18,028 nucleotides of DNA from AP-15 sp035509615 (lineage in GTDB: Bacteria > Pseudomonadota > Alphaproteobacteria > ATCC43930 > CGMCC-115725). Below, one piece after another: positions 1 through 6,479 of the stretch. The position numbers and the translations under genes are program-made. Under the pieces are notes generated by a model. It saw only the letters and a list, made by a program, of their open reading frames with translations, searched no databases and had not been told where the DNA came from. Where the stretch lies: contig DATJLK010000123.1 of assembly GCA_035509615.1 (NCBI GenBank), positions 1-18,028 of the forward strand. The letters are read 5' to 3'. The stretch's first letter is position 1. Each line of letters begins with the position of its first letter.

Positions 1-87
1 GGCGGAGAGCGCACCGCGCAGTTTGCCCGAGGCGATCTCGACGACCGGCCCAACAGCCGCATTGGCGGCGGCGATGTCATTGGCCAT
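1..87 (-). CDS. Carboxylesterase type B-like protein, N-terminal fragment (runs off the left edge)
   Basis: Only the first 29 codons are inside the window, so this is a partial gene. The translation starts MANDIAAAN and reaches VVEIASGKLRGAL, which resembles the N-terminal 'V.T..G.(V/L)RG' strand of type-B carboxylesterases and para-nitrobenzyl esterases (alpha/beta hydrolases that cleave carboxylic esters). An AGGGGAG Shine-Dalgarno sequence lies about 10 bases before the ATG at 87, which supports the start. The catalytic Ser, Glu and His lie beyond the edge and cannot be checked. It is on the same strand as the rest of the window, but about 500 bases separate it from tRNA-Cys, so it is probably an independent unit. 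The family call rests on a short stretch. Confidence 0.55.
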   Translation of the reverse strand, partial: MANDIAAANAAVGPVVEIASGKLRGALSA

Positions 88-583
88 GTACGTATGTGCT
101 CCCCTGAGCTATGGGCTGATATCGGCTGCAGATTAGCGGGAAATCGCTCTGCGCAGAAGTCTCGGCCGTGATCGCGGGGCTGCTGCTTTCTCCGGCCGCG
201 GCAGCGCCTTATGTCGGCGGCGCAAGCGCGACCGAACAAAGGGGGTCGGCGACATCCGACCGCGCGGATTTAGCGGTACCCACTTTTCGCTTTGTCATGT
301 TCGCGACGACCGACGAAAGCGGGCACCCAGGGCGACAGGCAGCCCGCTGTTCATTGCTGGCGGCAGACACTCGGCCCCGCTTTCGCGAGGTGTCAGAGCG
401 ATCGCCGACGGGATCAGCCGTCCGGCTTGTGCTACTGGTCGAAAGCCTGGCCGGCCTCCGCGACATTGCCGCCAATGCGGCTCCGCGGTCCGGCGTCACC
501 GGGCGCGGCGAGACTGATTTTCGGCTCCTCGGCCAGCTTCGCACGACTTCTGAAAATCTGTCGTTATTAAGTGCGTCGCGCCC
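88..583. other. Intergenic region with no supportable gene
   Basis: Several overlapping open frames exist on both strands. The longest run straight through tRNA-Cys and have arginine- and serine-rich translations typical of chance frames in GC-rich DNA. One plus-strand frame begins at 168 with a signal-peptide-like stretch (MIAGLLLSPAAAAP), but it has no recognisable continuation. A minus-strand frame ending near 446 reads KLAEEPKISLAAPG, looks coding-like, and has no start codon. No clear rho-independent terminator follows the tRNA. A motif at 271-300 resembles a dispersed alphaproteobacterial repeat and is discussed in the findings. Confidence 0.5.
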
Positions 584-657
584 TGGAGGCCGGAAGCGGA
601 ATCGAACCGCTGTACGAGGATTTGCAGTCCTCTGCATAACCACTCTGCCATCCGGCC
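584..657 (-). tRNA. tRNA-Cys (anticodon GCA)
   Basis: On the minus strand the sequence starts GGCCGGA and ends TCCGGCC-T-CCA, giving a perfect 7-bp acceptor stem with encoded CCA. The anticodon arm is GAGGA-CTGCAAA-TCCTC, with anticodon GCA. The T arm has GCGG-TTCGATT-CCGC. Base 73 is U, the discriminator typical of tRNA-Cys. The length is 74 nucleotides including CCA. A strong promoter lies just upstream, so it need not be co-transcribed with trmB. Confidence 0.97.
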
Positions 658-666
658 GGTGCCGCT

Positions 667-696
667 CATATAGGCGTGCGCTGCGCGGATGGTCAA
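667..696 (-). promoter_or_regulatory. Sigma-70-type promoter of tRNA-Cys
   Basis: TTGACC (691-696) is the -35 element and TATATG (667-672) the -10, with an 18-base spacer. Read as CTATAT the spacer is 17. The -10 ends only 9 bases before the first base of the mature tRNA, so the predicted start point leaves a leader of about 2-3 nucleotides. Confidence 0.7.
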
Positions 697-793
697 GCGC
701 GGCACGGCGCAGCAATCCTGCCGTTCGCCTTGTCCTGCGGCGGTCATGCCGGCCGCCTGTCCGCGGCCGCGACGGCAGGGCCGGCGATCGCCT

Positions 794-1570
794 CTATCCG
801 GTTGCCAGCGCTGTCCGTCTGCACGGTGCTGTGCGATCGCGCCGACGCGCCCGCAGAAAAAACGGCGAACGGCCGGCGGCGCGGGCCTTCTCCTCATAGC
901 GCGTGGCCGGCCAGTCGGGCGGACGCTGCCGCCAGTCGGCGGGCCGGCGAGCCAGCCATTCGAAAGCGGGATGACCGGTCACCCGCTCAAGCATCCACGC
1001 GAAATAGCCAGAATCGTCGGTTGCGAGGCGTAATTCCGCTGCATCGCTCATGATCCGCGCCAGCTGGTCGAGGGTCGCGCTCGAGACGATGCGCCGCTTG
1101 TGATGCCGCGCCTTGGACCATGGATCGGGAAACAAGATAAAGACGCGAGCCATCGACGCCGCCGGCAATGCCGCCATCAACAGCCGTGCGTCATCGGTGA
1201 ACAGCCGGATATTGCCAAGCCTGCGGTTCTCGATCTCGCCCAAAAGCTTGGCAATGCCGTTTTCGAACACCTCGCAACCGATGATGCCGACATCGCGATG
1301 CGCCTCGGCCTGGACCGCCAGATGCTCGCCGCCGCCAAAACCGATTTCAAGCCATATCGACTGTGGCGCCGCCGCGAATAAACGCGCCGGATCGATTTCG
1401 CCAGACCGCGGCTGATCGATCGCGAGCCGTGGCAGCAATTCCTGCGTGAGCGTCTGCTGCCCCGGACGCAACGGGCGGCCGCGCTTGCGCCCATAGAGCC
1501 ATTGCGGGCGGAACAGCGCCGGCTGCCCAGCAGGCTCAGAAAACGCGCTGCAATTCGTCGACGAGATCAA
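794..1570 (-). CDS. trmB: tRNA (guanine-N7-)-methyltransferase TrmB
   Basis: Makes N7-methylguanosine at position 46 in the variable loop of tRNAs, using S-adenosylmethionine. With the TTG start at 1570 the product is 258 residues. The SAM-binding loop EIGFGGG is at about 75-81, the acidic GCEVFENG at about 98-105, and the family signature FPDPW-KARHHKRR at about 147-160, including the catalytic-region Asp. The conserved N-terminal block LYGRKRGRPLRPG begins at about residue 25. The start is uncertain: no ATG, GTG or TTG lies between the metK stop and that block. The in-frame choices are TTG at 1570, ATG at 1594 (both inside the metK end) or a non-standard CTG at 1516. It overlaps and follows metK, which makes its cofactor. 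Confidence 0.9.
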   Translation of the reverse strand: MISSTNCSAFSEPAGQPALFRPQWLYGRKRGRPLRPGQQTLTQELLPRLAIDQPRSGEIDPARLFAAAPQSIWLEIGFGGGEHLAVQAEAHRDVGIIGCEVFENGIAKLLGEIENRRLGNIRLFTDDARLLMAALPAASMARVFILFPDPWSKARHHKRRIVSSATLDQLARIMSDAAELRLATDDSGYFAWMLERVTGHPAFEWLARRPADWRQRPPDWPATRYEEKARAAGRSPFFLRARRRDRTAPCRRTALATG

Positions 1571-2696
1571 GCCTTTCCCATGAAAAGCCGCCATCGGGAT
1601 CGGGGGTACGACCAAAATGCCCATAGCAGGAGGTGCGGGTATAGATCGGTTTGTTGAGCCCGAGATGGGTGCGGATGCCGCGTGGCGACAGATCCATCAG
1701 CTCCTGCAGAACCAGGCCGAGCTTCTCTTCGTCGACCGCACCTTCGGTGTCGACATAAAAGGACAGCGGCTTGGCGACGCCGATCGCATAGGCGAGCTGG
1801 ATCGTACAACGCTCGGCAAGCCCGGCGCCGACTACGTTTTTGGCGAGATAGCGCGCGGCATAGGCGGCCGAGCGGTCGACCTTGGTCGGGTCTTTGCCGG
1901 AAAAGGCGCCGCCGCCATGTGGTGCCGCACCGCCATAAGTGTCGACGATGATTTTGCGGCCGGTCACGCCGGCGTCGCCGTCGGGCCCGCCGATCACGAA
2001 CAGGCCCGTCGGGTTGACCAGAAAATTCGGCTCGTCGCACATCCATCCGTCGGGCAGGGTCGTACGGACATAGGGGCGGACGATCTCGCGCACCTCGTCC
2101 TGGTCGATCCGCTCCGAATGCTGGACCGAGACGACGATTTTGGTCGCCCGCACCGGCTTGCCGGCTTCGTATTGCAAGGTTACCTGACTTTTGGCATCGG
2201 GGCCGAGCAGCGGCGTCCGCCCGGCGTGGCGTGCCTCGGACAGCGCGCGCAGCATCGCATGGGCATAAAAAATCGGCGCCGGCATCAGCGCCGGCGTCTC
2301 GTTGCAGGCATAGCCAAACATCATACCCTGATCACCAGCACCCTCATCCTTGTTGCCCGCGGCATCGACACCTTGGGCGATATTGGCCGACTGGCCATGG
2401 ATGTGGCATTTGATCGCCGCCCGCTGCCAATGAAAATTTTCCTGTTCGTAGCCGATCTCGCGGATCGCCCGGCGTGCCACCTCGATCAGCTGCTCGGCGG
2501 TGATCGCAGCCGGTCCGCGCACCTCGCCGGCAAGGACGACGCGATTGGTCGTGACCAGGGTCTCGACACCGCATCGCGCTTCGGGTTCGGCGGCGAGATA
2601 GGTATCGACGATCGCGTCCGAGATGCGATCGCAGATCTTGTCCGGATGGCCTTCCGATACCGATTCGCTGGTGAAGACAAAATTCTCTTTTGCCAA
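1536..2696 (-). CDS. metK: S-adenosylmethionine synthetase
   Basis: Condenses methionine and ATP to S-adenosylmethionine in the cytoplasm. The 386-residue product is of normal family length. The N-terminal SESVSEGHPDKICD at 10-23 carries the catalytic His17. GDQGMMFGY, the family signature, is at 121-129, and the glycine-rich GGGAFSGKDPTKVDRS segment is at 261-276. The start is TTG at 2696, supported by a strong AGGAAGG ribosome site 5 bases upstream; no in-frame ATG fits. It lies between an XRE regulator and trmB, an order common in alphaproteobacteria. A probable promoter and a small GGGTT/AACCC dyad lie in the 135-base leader. I looked for SAM-II and SAM/SAH riboswitch sequences there and found neither. 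Confidence 0.97.
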   Translation of the reverse strand: MAKENFVFTSESVSEGHPDKICDRISDAIVDTYLAAEPEARCGVETLVTTNRVVLAGEVRGPAAITAEQLIEVARRAIREIGYEQENFHWQRAAIKCHIHGQSANIAQGVDAAGNKDEGAGDQGMMFGYACNETPALMPAPIFYAHAMLRALSEARHAGRTPLLGPDAKSQVTLQYEAGKPVRATKIVVSVQHSERIDQDEVREIVRPYVRTTLPDGWMCDEPNFLVNPTGLFVIGGPDGDAGVTGRKIIVDTYGGAAPHGGGAFSGKDPTKVDRSAAYAARYLAKNVVGAGLAERCTIQLAYAIGVAKPLSFYVDTEGAVDEEKLGLVLQELMDLSPRGIRTHLGLNKPIYTRTSCYGHFGRTPDPDGGFSWERLDLVDELQRVF

Positions 2697-2701
2697 GGGC
2701 G

Positions 2702-2708
2702 CCTTCCT
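2702..2708 (-). promoter_or_regulatory. Ribosome binding site that fixes the metK TTG start
   Basis: AGGAAGG on the minus strand is a near-perfect Shine-Dalgarno sequence 5 bases upstream of the TTG codon at 2694-2696. It is the main reason for accepting the unusual start codon. Confidence 0.65.
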
Positions 2709-2718
2709 ATAACACGCG

Positions 2719-2730
2719 GGGTTAAAACCC
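2719..2730. repeat. Small inverted repeat in the metK leader
   Basis: GGGTT-AA-AACCC has perfect 5-base arms and a 2-base centre. It lies about 10 bases upstream of the metK ribosome site. It could be a small operator or a minor RNA hairpin; nothing in the sequence decides between them. Confidence 0.35.
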
Positions 2731-2747
2731 GGTCGCCGTTACCGCTG

Positions 2748-2776
2748 TTGATGCCGCCTGCAGAAACCAGCGTCAA
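2748..2776 (-). promoter_or_regulatory. Possible metK promoter
   Basis: TTGACG (2771-2776) and CATCAA (2748-2753) are 17 bases apart on the minus strand. The -35 is good and the -10 weak (3 of 6), so metK may instead depend partly on readthrough from the XRE gene upstream. Confidence 0.3.
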
Positions 2777-2831
2777 GCCTCGATTCTTGCCGAAGGGTTG
2801 TGAGGGCAGGACGGCAAGTTCAAAAATCGCG

Positions 2832-3293
2832 CTATTTCTCGGCCTGCCGCTCACCGCCGGCAGCGAGCGCTTTGGCGAGTTCAAAGAGCCGTCGGCGGAT
2901 GGTCGGATCCTCGATCCGGTAATAGGCGCCGATCAGTTCGATCGTCTCGCGCTTGCGCAGTGGATCCGAATCAAAACCCTCGGCCGGCGGTTCGGCGAAA
3001 CCGGCCGGGATCGCGGGCGCACGAACCGGATCCATATCGTCAAAGAAAAACGACACCGGAACGTCGAGAACCCGGCTCAGATCATGCAACCGGCTGGCGC
3101 CGATGCGATTGGCCCCGCGCTCGTATTTCTGGACCTGCTGAAATGTCAGCCCGATGGCTTCGCCCAGCTTCTCTTGGCTGAGGCCGAGCATGTTGCGCCG
3201 CAGCCGCACCCGCGAGCCGACATGGATGTCGATCGGGTTTGGCTTGTCGCCCTTCTGGCGGCCCGGTCGGCGGGTCTGTTGCTGCATCGCCAT
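2832..3293 (-). CDS. XRE-family helix-turn-helix transcriptional regulator
   Basis: A 153-residue DNA-binding protein. The Cro/C1-type helix-turn-helix spans about residues 24-83 and includes GLSQEKLGEAIGLTFQQVQKYE, split here by its two helices at about 37-45 and 48-58, then ANRIGASRLHDLSRVLDVPVSFF. This version is widespread in alphaproteobacteria and often sits between lnt and metK. The C-terminal part (about 120-153) is helical and charged, with no recognised domain. I chose the ATG at 3293. A GTG at 3326 would add 11 residues but would start inside the predicted -10/dyad region, and neither start has a strong ribosome site. Its target is not shown by the sequence; the dyads at its own promoter suggest autoregulation. 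Confidence 0.88.
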   Translation of the reverse strand: MAMQQQTRRPGRQKGDKPNPIDIHVGSRVRLRRNMLGLSQEKLGEAIGLTFQQVQKYERGANRIGASRLHDLSRVLDVPVSFFFDDMDPVRAPAIPAGFAEPPAEGFDSDPLRKRETIELIGAYYRIEDPTIRRRLFELAKALAAGGERQAEK

Positions 3294-3324
3294 TGGGGGT
3301 CGGTCGCTTTCTCGATAACAATTC

Positions 3325-3345
3325 ACGAGATTTTTAGAATCTTGT
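3325..3345. promoter_or_regulatory. Near-palindrome over the -10 of the XRE promoter (candidate operator)
   Basis: On the plus strand this reads AC-g-AGATT-tttag-AATCT-t-GT: 5-base perfect inner arms extended by two more matched pairs after one mismatch. The size and position fit an operator for a dimeric helix-turn-helix repressor. This is inference from symmetry only. Confidence 0.4.
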
Positions 3346-3360
3346 ACGGCGCCCGGTCAA
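3331..3360 (-). promoter_or_regulatory. Predicted promoter of the XRE regulator
   Basis: TTGACC (3355-3360) and TAAAAA (3331-3336) are separated by 18 bases on the minus strand. The pair lies in the 120-base gap after lnt. An inverted repeat overlaps the -10 and another abuts the -35. Confidence 0.5.
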
Positions 3361-3375
3361 GCTGAAGCTTCAACT
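3360..3375. promoter_or_regulatory. Near-palindrome next to the -35 of the XRE promoter
   Basis: AGCTGAAGCTTCAACT is a dyad with 7 of 8 base pairs matched and a perfect TGAAGCTTCA core. It touches the -35 element of the XRE promoter. It may be a second operator; it shares no obvious half-site with the dyad at 3325-3345. Confidence 0.35.
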
Positions 3376-3413
3376 TTTAATAATCCAATGCAACCCTAGG
3401 GCGCTGCCGCTGA

Positions 3414-5033
3414 TCATCGCAAGCGGAGCGCTACCGGGACCGCGCCGAGAAGCAGCAATCCGAGCAGCGTCCAATTGCCGGCCCAGGCGTAAGGCGTGAG
3501 TGGGGCTCTGGCCGGCAGTTCGCCGTCGATATAGCCGATCGCGTCGAGATCGGTGCGGGCGAGAACTCGTCCGACGGGATCGATGACGCCGCTGATGCCG
3601 TTATTGGCGACCCGGATCAGCGGCAGACCTTCCTCGACAGCGCGCGTGCGGGCGATCGCGAAATGCTGATAGGGGCCGGACGTGCGTCCGTACCAGGCAT
3701 CGTTGGTGACGTTCAGGATCCAGGCCGGGCGATTGCTTTCGTCGACGATCGCCGCCGGAAAAATCGCCTCGTAGCAGACAATCGGTGCAAATCGCGGCAG
3801 ACCGGGCAGATCGATCGTGTCCGGCCCCGGACCCGCACTCAGATCTGTCGTCCCAGGAGTGATCTTGTCGATTGGCAGAAAATTGCGAAACGGTATGTAT
3901 TCGCCGAACGGAACAAGATGCGCCTTGTCATAATCGGCGACGATGTCGCCCTTGTCGTTGATTGCCTCGATGCTGTTCCAAAACTGTTCAATGGGGCCGG
4001 GCGGCGGGTTGGTGCGCAGCGCGCCGGCGATCAGATACCCGCCTTTCGGGGCGATCGCCGCGATCGCCTCGCGCGCCGGCCGGTCGCGGCTGAGCAGGTA
4101 GGGGGTTGCCGCCTCCGGCCACAGGATCGCTGTCAGCCGGTCGCGAGCGGGTGCGGCGCTGAGATCGAGAAGGCGGCGAAAATTGCTGCGCGCCGCCTCC
4201 GGCTGCCATTTCAAGCTTTGCGGTATCGAAGGCTGGACGAGACGCACCCAAGTGCCGGTCAGGACCGTCGGCCTCATCCACAGGCGGATCGCTCCACCGG
4301 TCGCCGGCACCAGGACCAACAGCGCGGCGGCGATCGCCGGCGCCCATCGGCGCAGCGGCGTTATCGGCCGCGACACCGGCTCGCCGAGCAGCGCCGGCAG
4401 CGAAAACGCCAGCACCGTGACAAAGCTGAGCCCATAAATGCCAAAGAGGGCGACGCTTTGCAGCACGGCGACAGACCCCGGGAACCCGCCCGACCAGGTA
4501 TAACCGATCAGATTCCACGGCAGGCCGGTAAACGCATGGCCGCGGACCCATTCGGCAGCACTCCAGGCAATCGCAAAAGCAAAAATCCGTGCGGGAGCGG
4601 CGAGATCCAGGTATCGGGTCAGAAGGCGCAGGAAGAGGAGCGCCAATCCGATATAGACCGCGAAGGCCGCCGGCAGCCCCGCCGCAGCGAACGGCACGAG
4701 CCACCAAAAGCGGGCGATATCGACAAACATCGCCGCGGCGATCCAATAGAGCCCGGCGAGAAAGAAGCCAAAACCGAAGACCCAGCCGAGCCGGAACGAT
4801 CCGCCGGTGCTGCGGCTGCCGTTGTCGAGCCACAGCAAACCGGGGAAAGCCGCCGCCAGCAACGGCGTCATATCGACCGGCGACATCGCCGCCGCCGCGG
4901 CGACGCCAAGAAGAAAGGCGAGCCCATAGCGGCGCCAGCCGGTCAACGCTGCAAGATCGAGCGCCAGCCGGCATAGCGGCGTGTCGACCCGAGAACCGGG
5001 GCGGATGCGGTAAATTACGGTTTCAGGCACCAC
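3414..5033 (-). CDS. lnt: Apolipoprotein N-acyltransferase
   Basis: Adds the third (amide-linked) acyl chain to the N-terminal cysteine of lipoproteins at the inner membrane. With a GTG start at 5033 the product is 539 residues. Hydrophobic membrane segments fill about residues 38-245. A C-terminal nitrilase domain follows, and a final hydrophobic segment lies near the C-terminus. The nitrilase triad is visible: Glu307 in ILWPEAATPY, Lys370 in DYDKAHLVPFGEY and Cys420 in IVCYEAIFP. The open frame extends upstream to 5279 but that part is antisense-like sequence within corC, so I start at the GTG codons (5033 or 5030) that overlap the corC end by 8-11 bases. It is the last gene of the miaB-phoH-ybeY-corC-lnt run. 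Confidence 0.93.
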   Translation of the reverse strand: MVPETVIYRIRPGSRVDTPLCRLALDLAALTGWRRYGLAFLLGVAAAAAMSPVDMTPLLAAAFPGLLWLDNGSRSTGGSFRLGWVFGFGFFLAGLYWIAAAMFVDIARFWWLVPFAAAGLPAAFAVYIGLALLFLRLLTRYLDLAAPARIFAFAIAWSAAEWVRGHAFTGLPWNLIGYTWSGGFPGSVAVLQSVALFGIYGLSFVTVLAFSLPALLGEPVSRPITPLRRWAPAIAAALLVLVPATGGAIRLWMRPTVLTGTWVRLVQPSIPQSLKWQPEAARSNFRRLLDLSAAPARDRLTAILWPEAATPYLLSRDRPAREAIAAIAPKGGYLIAGALRTNPPPGPIEQFWNSIEAINDKGDIVADYDKAHLVPFGEYIPFRNFLPIDKITPGTTDLSAGPGPDTIDLPGLPRFAPIVCYEAIFPAAIVDESNRPAWILNVTNDAWYGRTSGPYQHFAIARTRAVEEGLPLIRVANNGISGVIDPVGRVLARTDLDAIGYIDGELPARAPLTPYAWAGNWTLLGLLLLGAVPVALRLR

Positions 5034-5970
5034 CCTCGCCCATTGCTCGTCTCGCTCCCGGCAGATGGCGTACGCGAAGACGCTTGATATGCCGCGGATC
5101 GGCTTCAAGCACTTCGAATTCGATGCCGGAGGGATGAGCGATGACCTCGCCACGCTTGGGCACACGACCGGCGAGGGTCGAGACCAGCCCGCCAAGGGTG
5201 TCAACCTCTTCCTGGCCGTCATCCGGACGCAGCTGGATGCCTTGCCGCTCCTCGAGGGTTTCGATCGGGGTGCGGGCATCGGCGATCAAGGTGCCGTCGG
5301 CGCGCTCGATCAAGCTCGGCGCATCGGCCTCGTCGTGCTCATCCTCGATCTCGCCGACGATTTCTTCGATCAGATCTTCGATCGTGACCAGCCCGTCAAT
5401 GCCGCCGAATTCGTCGACGACCATCGCGATATGGGTGCGCGCCTGGCGCATTTGCACCAGGAGTTCGAGAACCGGCAGCGACGGCGCCACAAACAACACC
5501 TTGCGCAAAAGCGGCGCCAGCTTGGTTTCGCGCCGCTCGGCAACCGGCGGGAGGATGTCCTTCACATGAATAAAGCCAACCACATCGTCAAGCGTCTCGC
5601 GATAGATCGGCACCCGCGAGTGTTCCTGGTCGATCATGCATTTGACGACTTCCGGAAACGGCGTTTCGAGATCCAGCGCGACGATGTCGACGCGCGGAAC
5701 CATGACGTCGGCAGCGGTGCGGTCGTGACCCTTTAGAATGTTGCCGATCAGCACGCGCTCATGAGCGCCCAGCGTATCCGGGCCTTCCGCCGGCGGCTCC
5801 TCGATCATCTCATCGATGGTTTCGCGCAAACTGTCGCCGTTGCGCTGTCGACGGATCAGCCGCATCAGGCGGCGCAAGGGGGTAAAAGCCCGTTCGCGGT
5901 CGGGCTGGCCGCTGGTTTCAGGCGGCTCGGAAGCGGTCATTGAGAAGTTGATAAGGTCGTTGACGCTCAC
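5023..5970 (-). CDS. corC: Hemolysin C/CorC-family CBS-domain protein
   Basis: A 315-residue soluble member of the CorC/HlyC family, linked in other bacteria to magnesium/cobalt efflux or membrane-associated ion handling. Two CBS domains lie at about 86-145 (ADVMVPRVDIVALD) and 150-208 (DEFGGIDGLVTIEDLIEEIVGEI). A CorC_HlyC transporter-associated domain spans about 222-303 (DTLGGLV). The transmembrane DUF21 domain of larger relatives is absent, as in E. coli CorC. The GTG start at 5970 overlaps the ybeY stop as GTGA, suggesting translational coupling; an ATG 10 codons later (5940) is the alternative. Biochemical function is uncertain for the whole family. Confidence 0.9.
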   Translation of the reverse strand: MSVNDLINFSMTASEPPETSGQPDRERAFTPLRRLMRLIRRQRNGDSLRETIDEMIEEPPAEGPDTLGAHERVLIGNILKGHDRTAADVMVPRVDIVALDLETPFPEVVKCMIDQEHSRVPIYRETLDDVVGFIHVKDILPPVAERRETKLAPLLRKVLFVAPSLPVLELLVQMRQARTHIAMVVDEFGGIDGLVTIEDLIEEIVGEIEDEHDEADAPSLIERADGTLIADARTPIETLEERQGIQLRPDDGQEEVDTLGGLVSTLAGRVPKRGEVIAHPSGIEFEVLEADPRHIKRLRVRHLPGARRAMGEGGA

Positions 5971-6479
5971 ATGGTGCCGCGATAGGGATCCGCCACCCCA
6001 AGCTCCGCCAATATTGACGTCTCCAGCCTCTCCATGACGATGGCGTCGGCATCGCTCGCGTGATCGTGGCCCAGCAAATGTAGCACGCCATGCACGACGA
6101 GATGACGGAAATGATCAGCCATCGATTTGCCCTGTTCCGCAGCCTCTTGCGCCACGGTTTCGTAGGCCAGAACCACATCGCCGAGCAGCAGCGGCGCCCC
6201 CGCCGGCGATGGCGCTCGCGGATCCCAGCCGGCAAAGGCGAGCACGTTGGTCGACCGGTCGACGCCGCGCCAGTCGCGGTTGAGCCGCCGTTGTTCCGCG
6301 TCATCGGCAAGAAGGATGCCGAGTTCGATCCGCTGCCCCGGTGTGACGGCATCCTTTGCCGAGCCGCGCGTCAATGCCAGCCGGGCGGCGGCATCGGCAA
6401 TCGCCGCAGCGGCAGGCAAGGCGTCATCCCACGCCGTACACAGTAGAGAGGTCTCGATCGACGCGTCGGGCTGGTTCAT
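5967..6479 (-). CDS. ybeY: Endoribonuclease YbeY
   Basis: A single-strand-specific metallo-endoribonuclease used in 16S rRNA 3'-end maturation and ribosome quality control. The 170-residue product carries the zinc motif HGVLHLLGHDH (H-x3-H-x5-H), with His130, His134 and His140. STNVLAF at about 76-82 and LGDVVLAYE at about 99-107 are the other conserved family blocks. The ATG at 6479 overlaps the phoH stop by 4 bases (ATGA), and the end overlaps corC. The phoH-ybeY pairing is among the most conserved in bacteria. Confidence 0.95.
   Translation of the reverse strand: MNQPDASIETSLLCTAWDDALPAAAAIADAAARLALTRGSAKDAVTPGQRIELGILLADDAEQRRLNRDWRGVDRSTNVLAFAGWDPRAPSPAGAPLLLGDVVLAYETVAQEAAEQGKSMADHFRHLVVHGVLHLLGHDHASDADAIVMERLETSILAELGVADPYRGTM

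Noticed and set aside
540..583. Rho-independent terminator after tRNA-Cys
   Set aside because: CGCAC/GTGCG can pair only across a loop of about 25 bases and no T tract follows.
168..899. Plus-strand frame of 243 codons with a signal-peptide-like start
   Set aside because: It runs through tRNA-Cys and the trmB end, and after the first 20 residues the composition is random-like.
2697..2831. SAM riboswitch upstream of metK
   Set aside because: A TCACAAC string and other pieces look superficially like the SAM/SAH class, but the pairing GTGA segment and the conserved 3' part are missing, and SAM-II core bases are absent.
1617..3365. Plus-strand open frame of 582 codons
   Set aside because: It is antisense to metK and the XRE gene, mirrors their codon periodicity, and has no recognisable domain. 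Long antisense frames are expected in GC-rich coding DNA.
3663..4976. Plus-strand open frame of 437 codons
   Set aside because: It lies entirely antisense to lnt and is rich in Arg, Gln and Asp with no family signature; a shadow frame.
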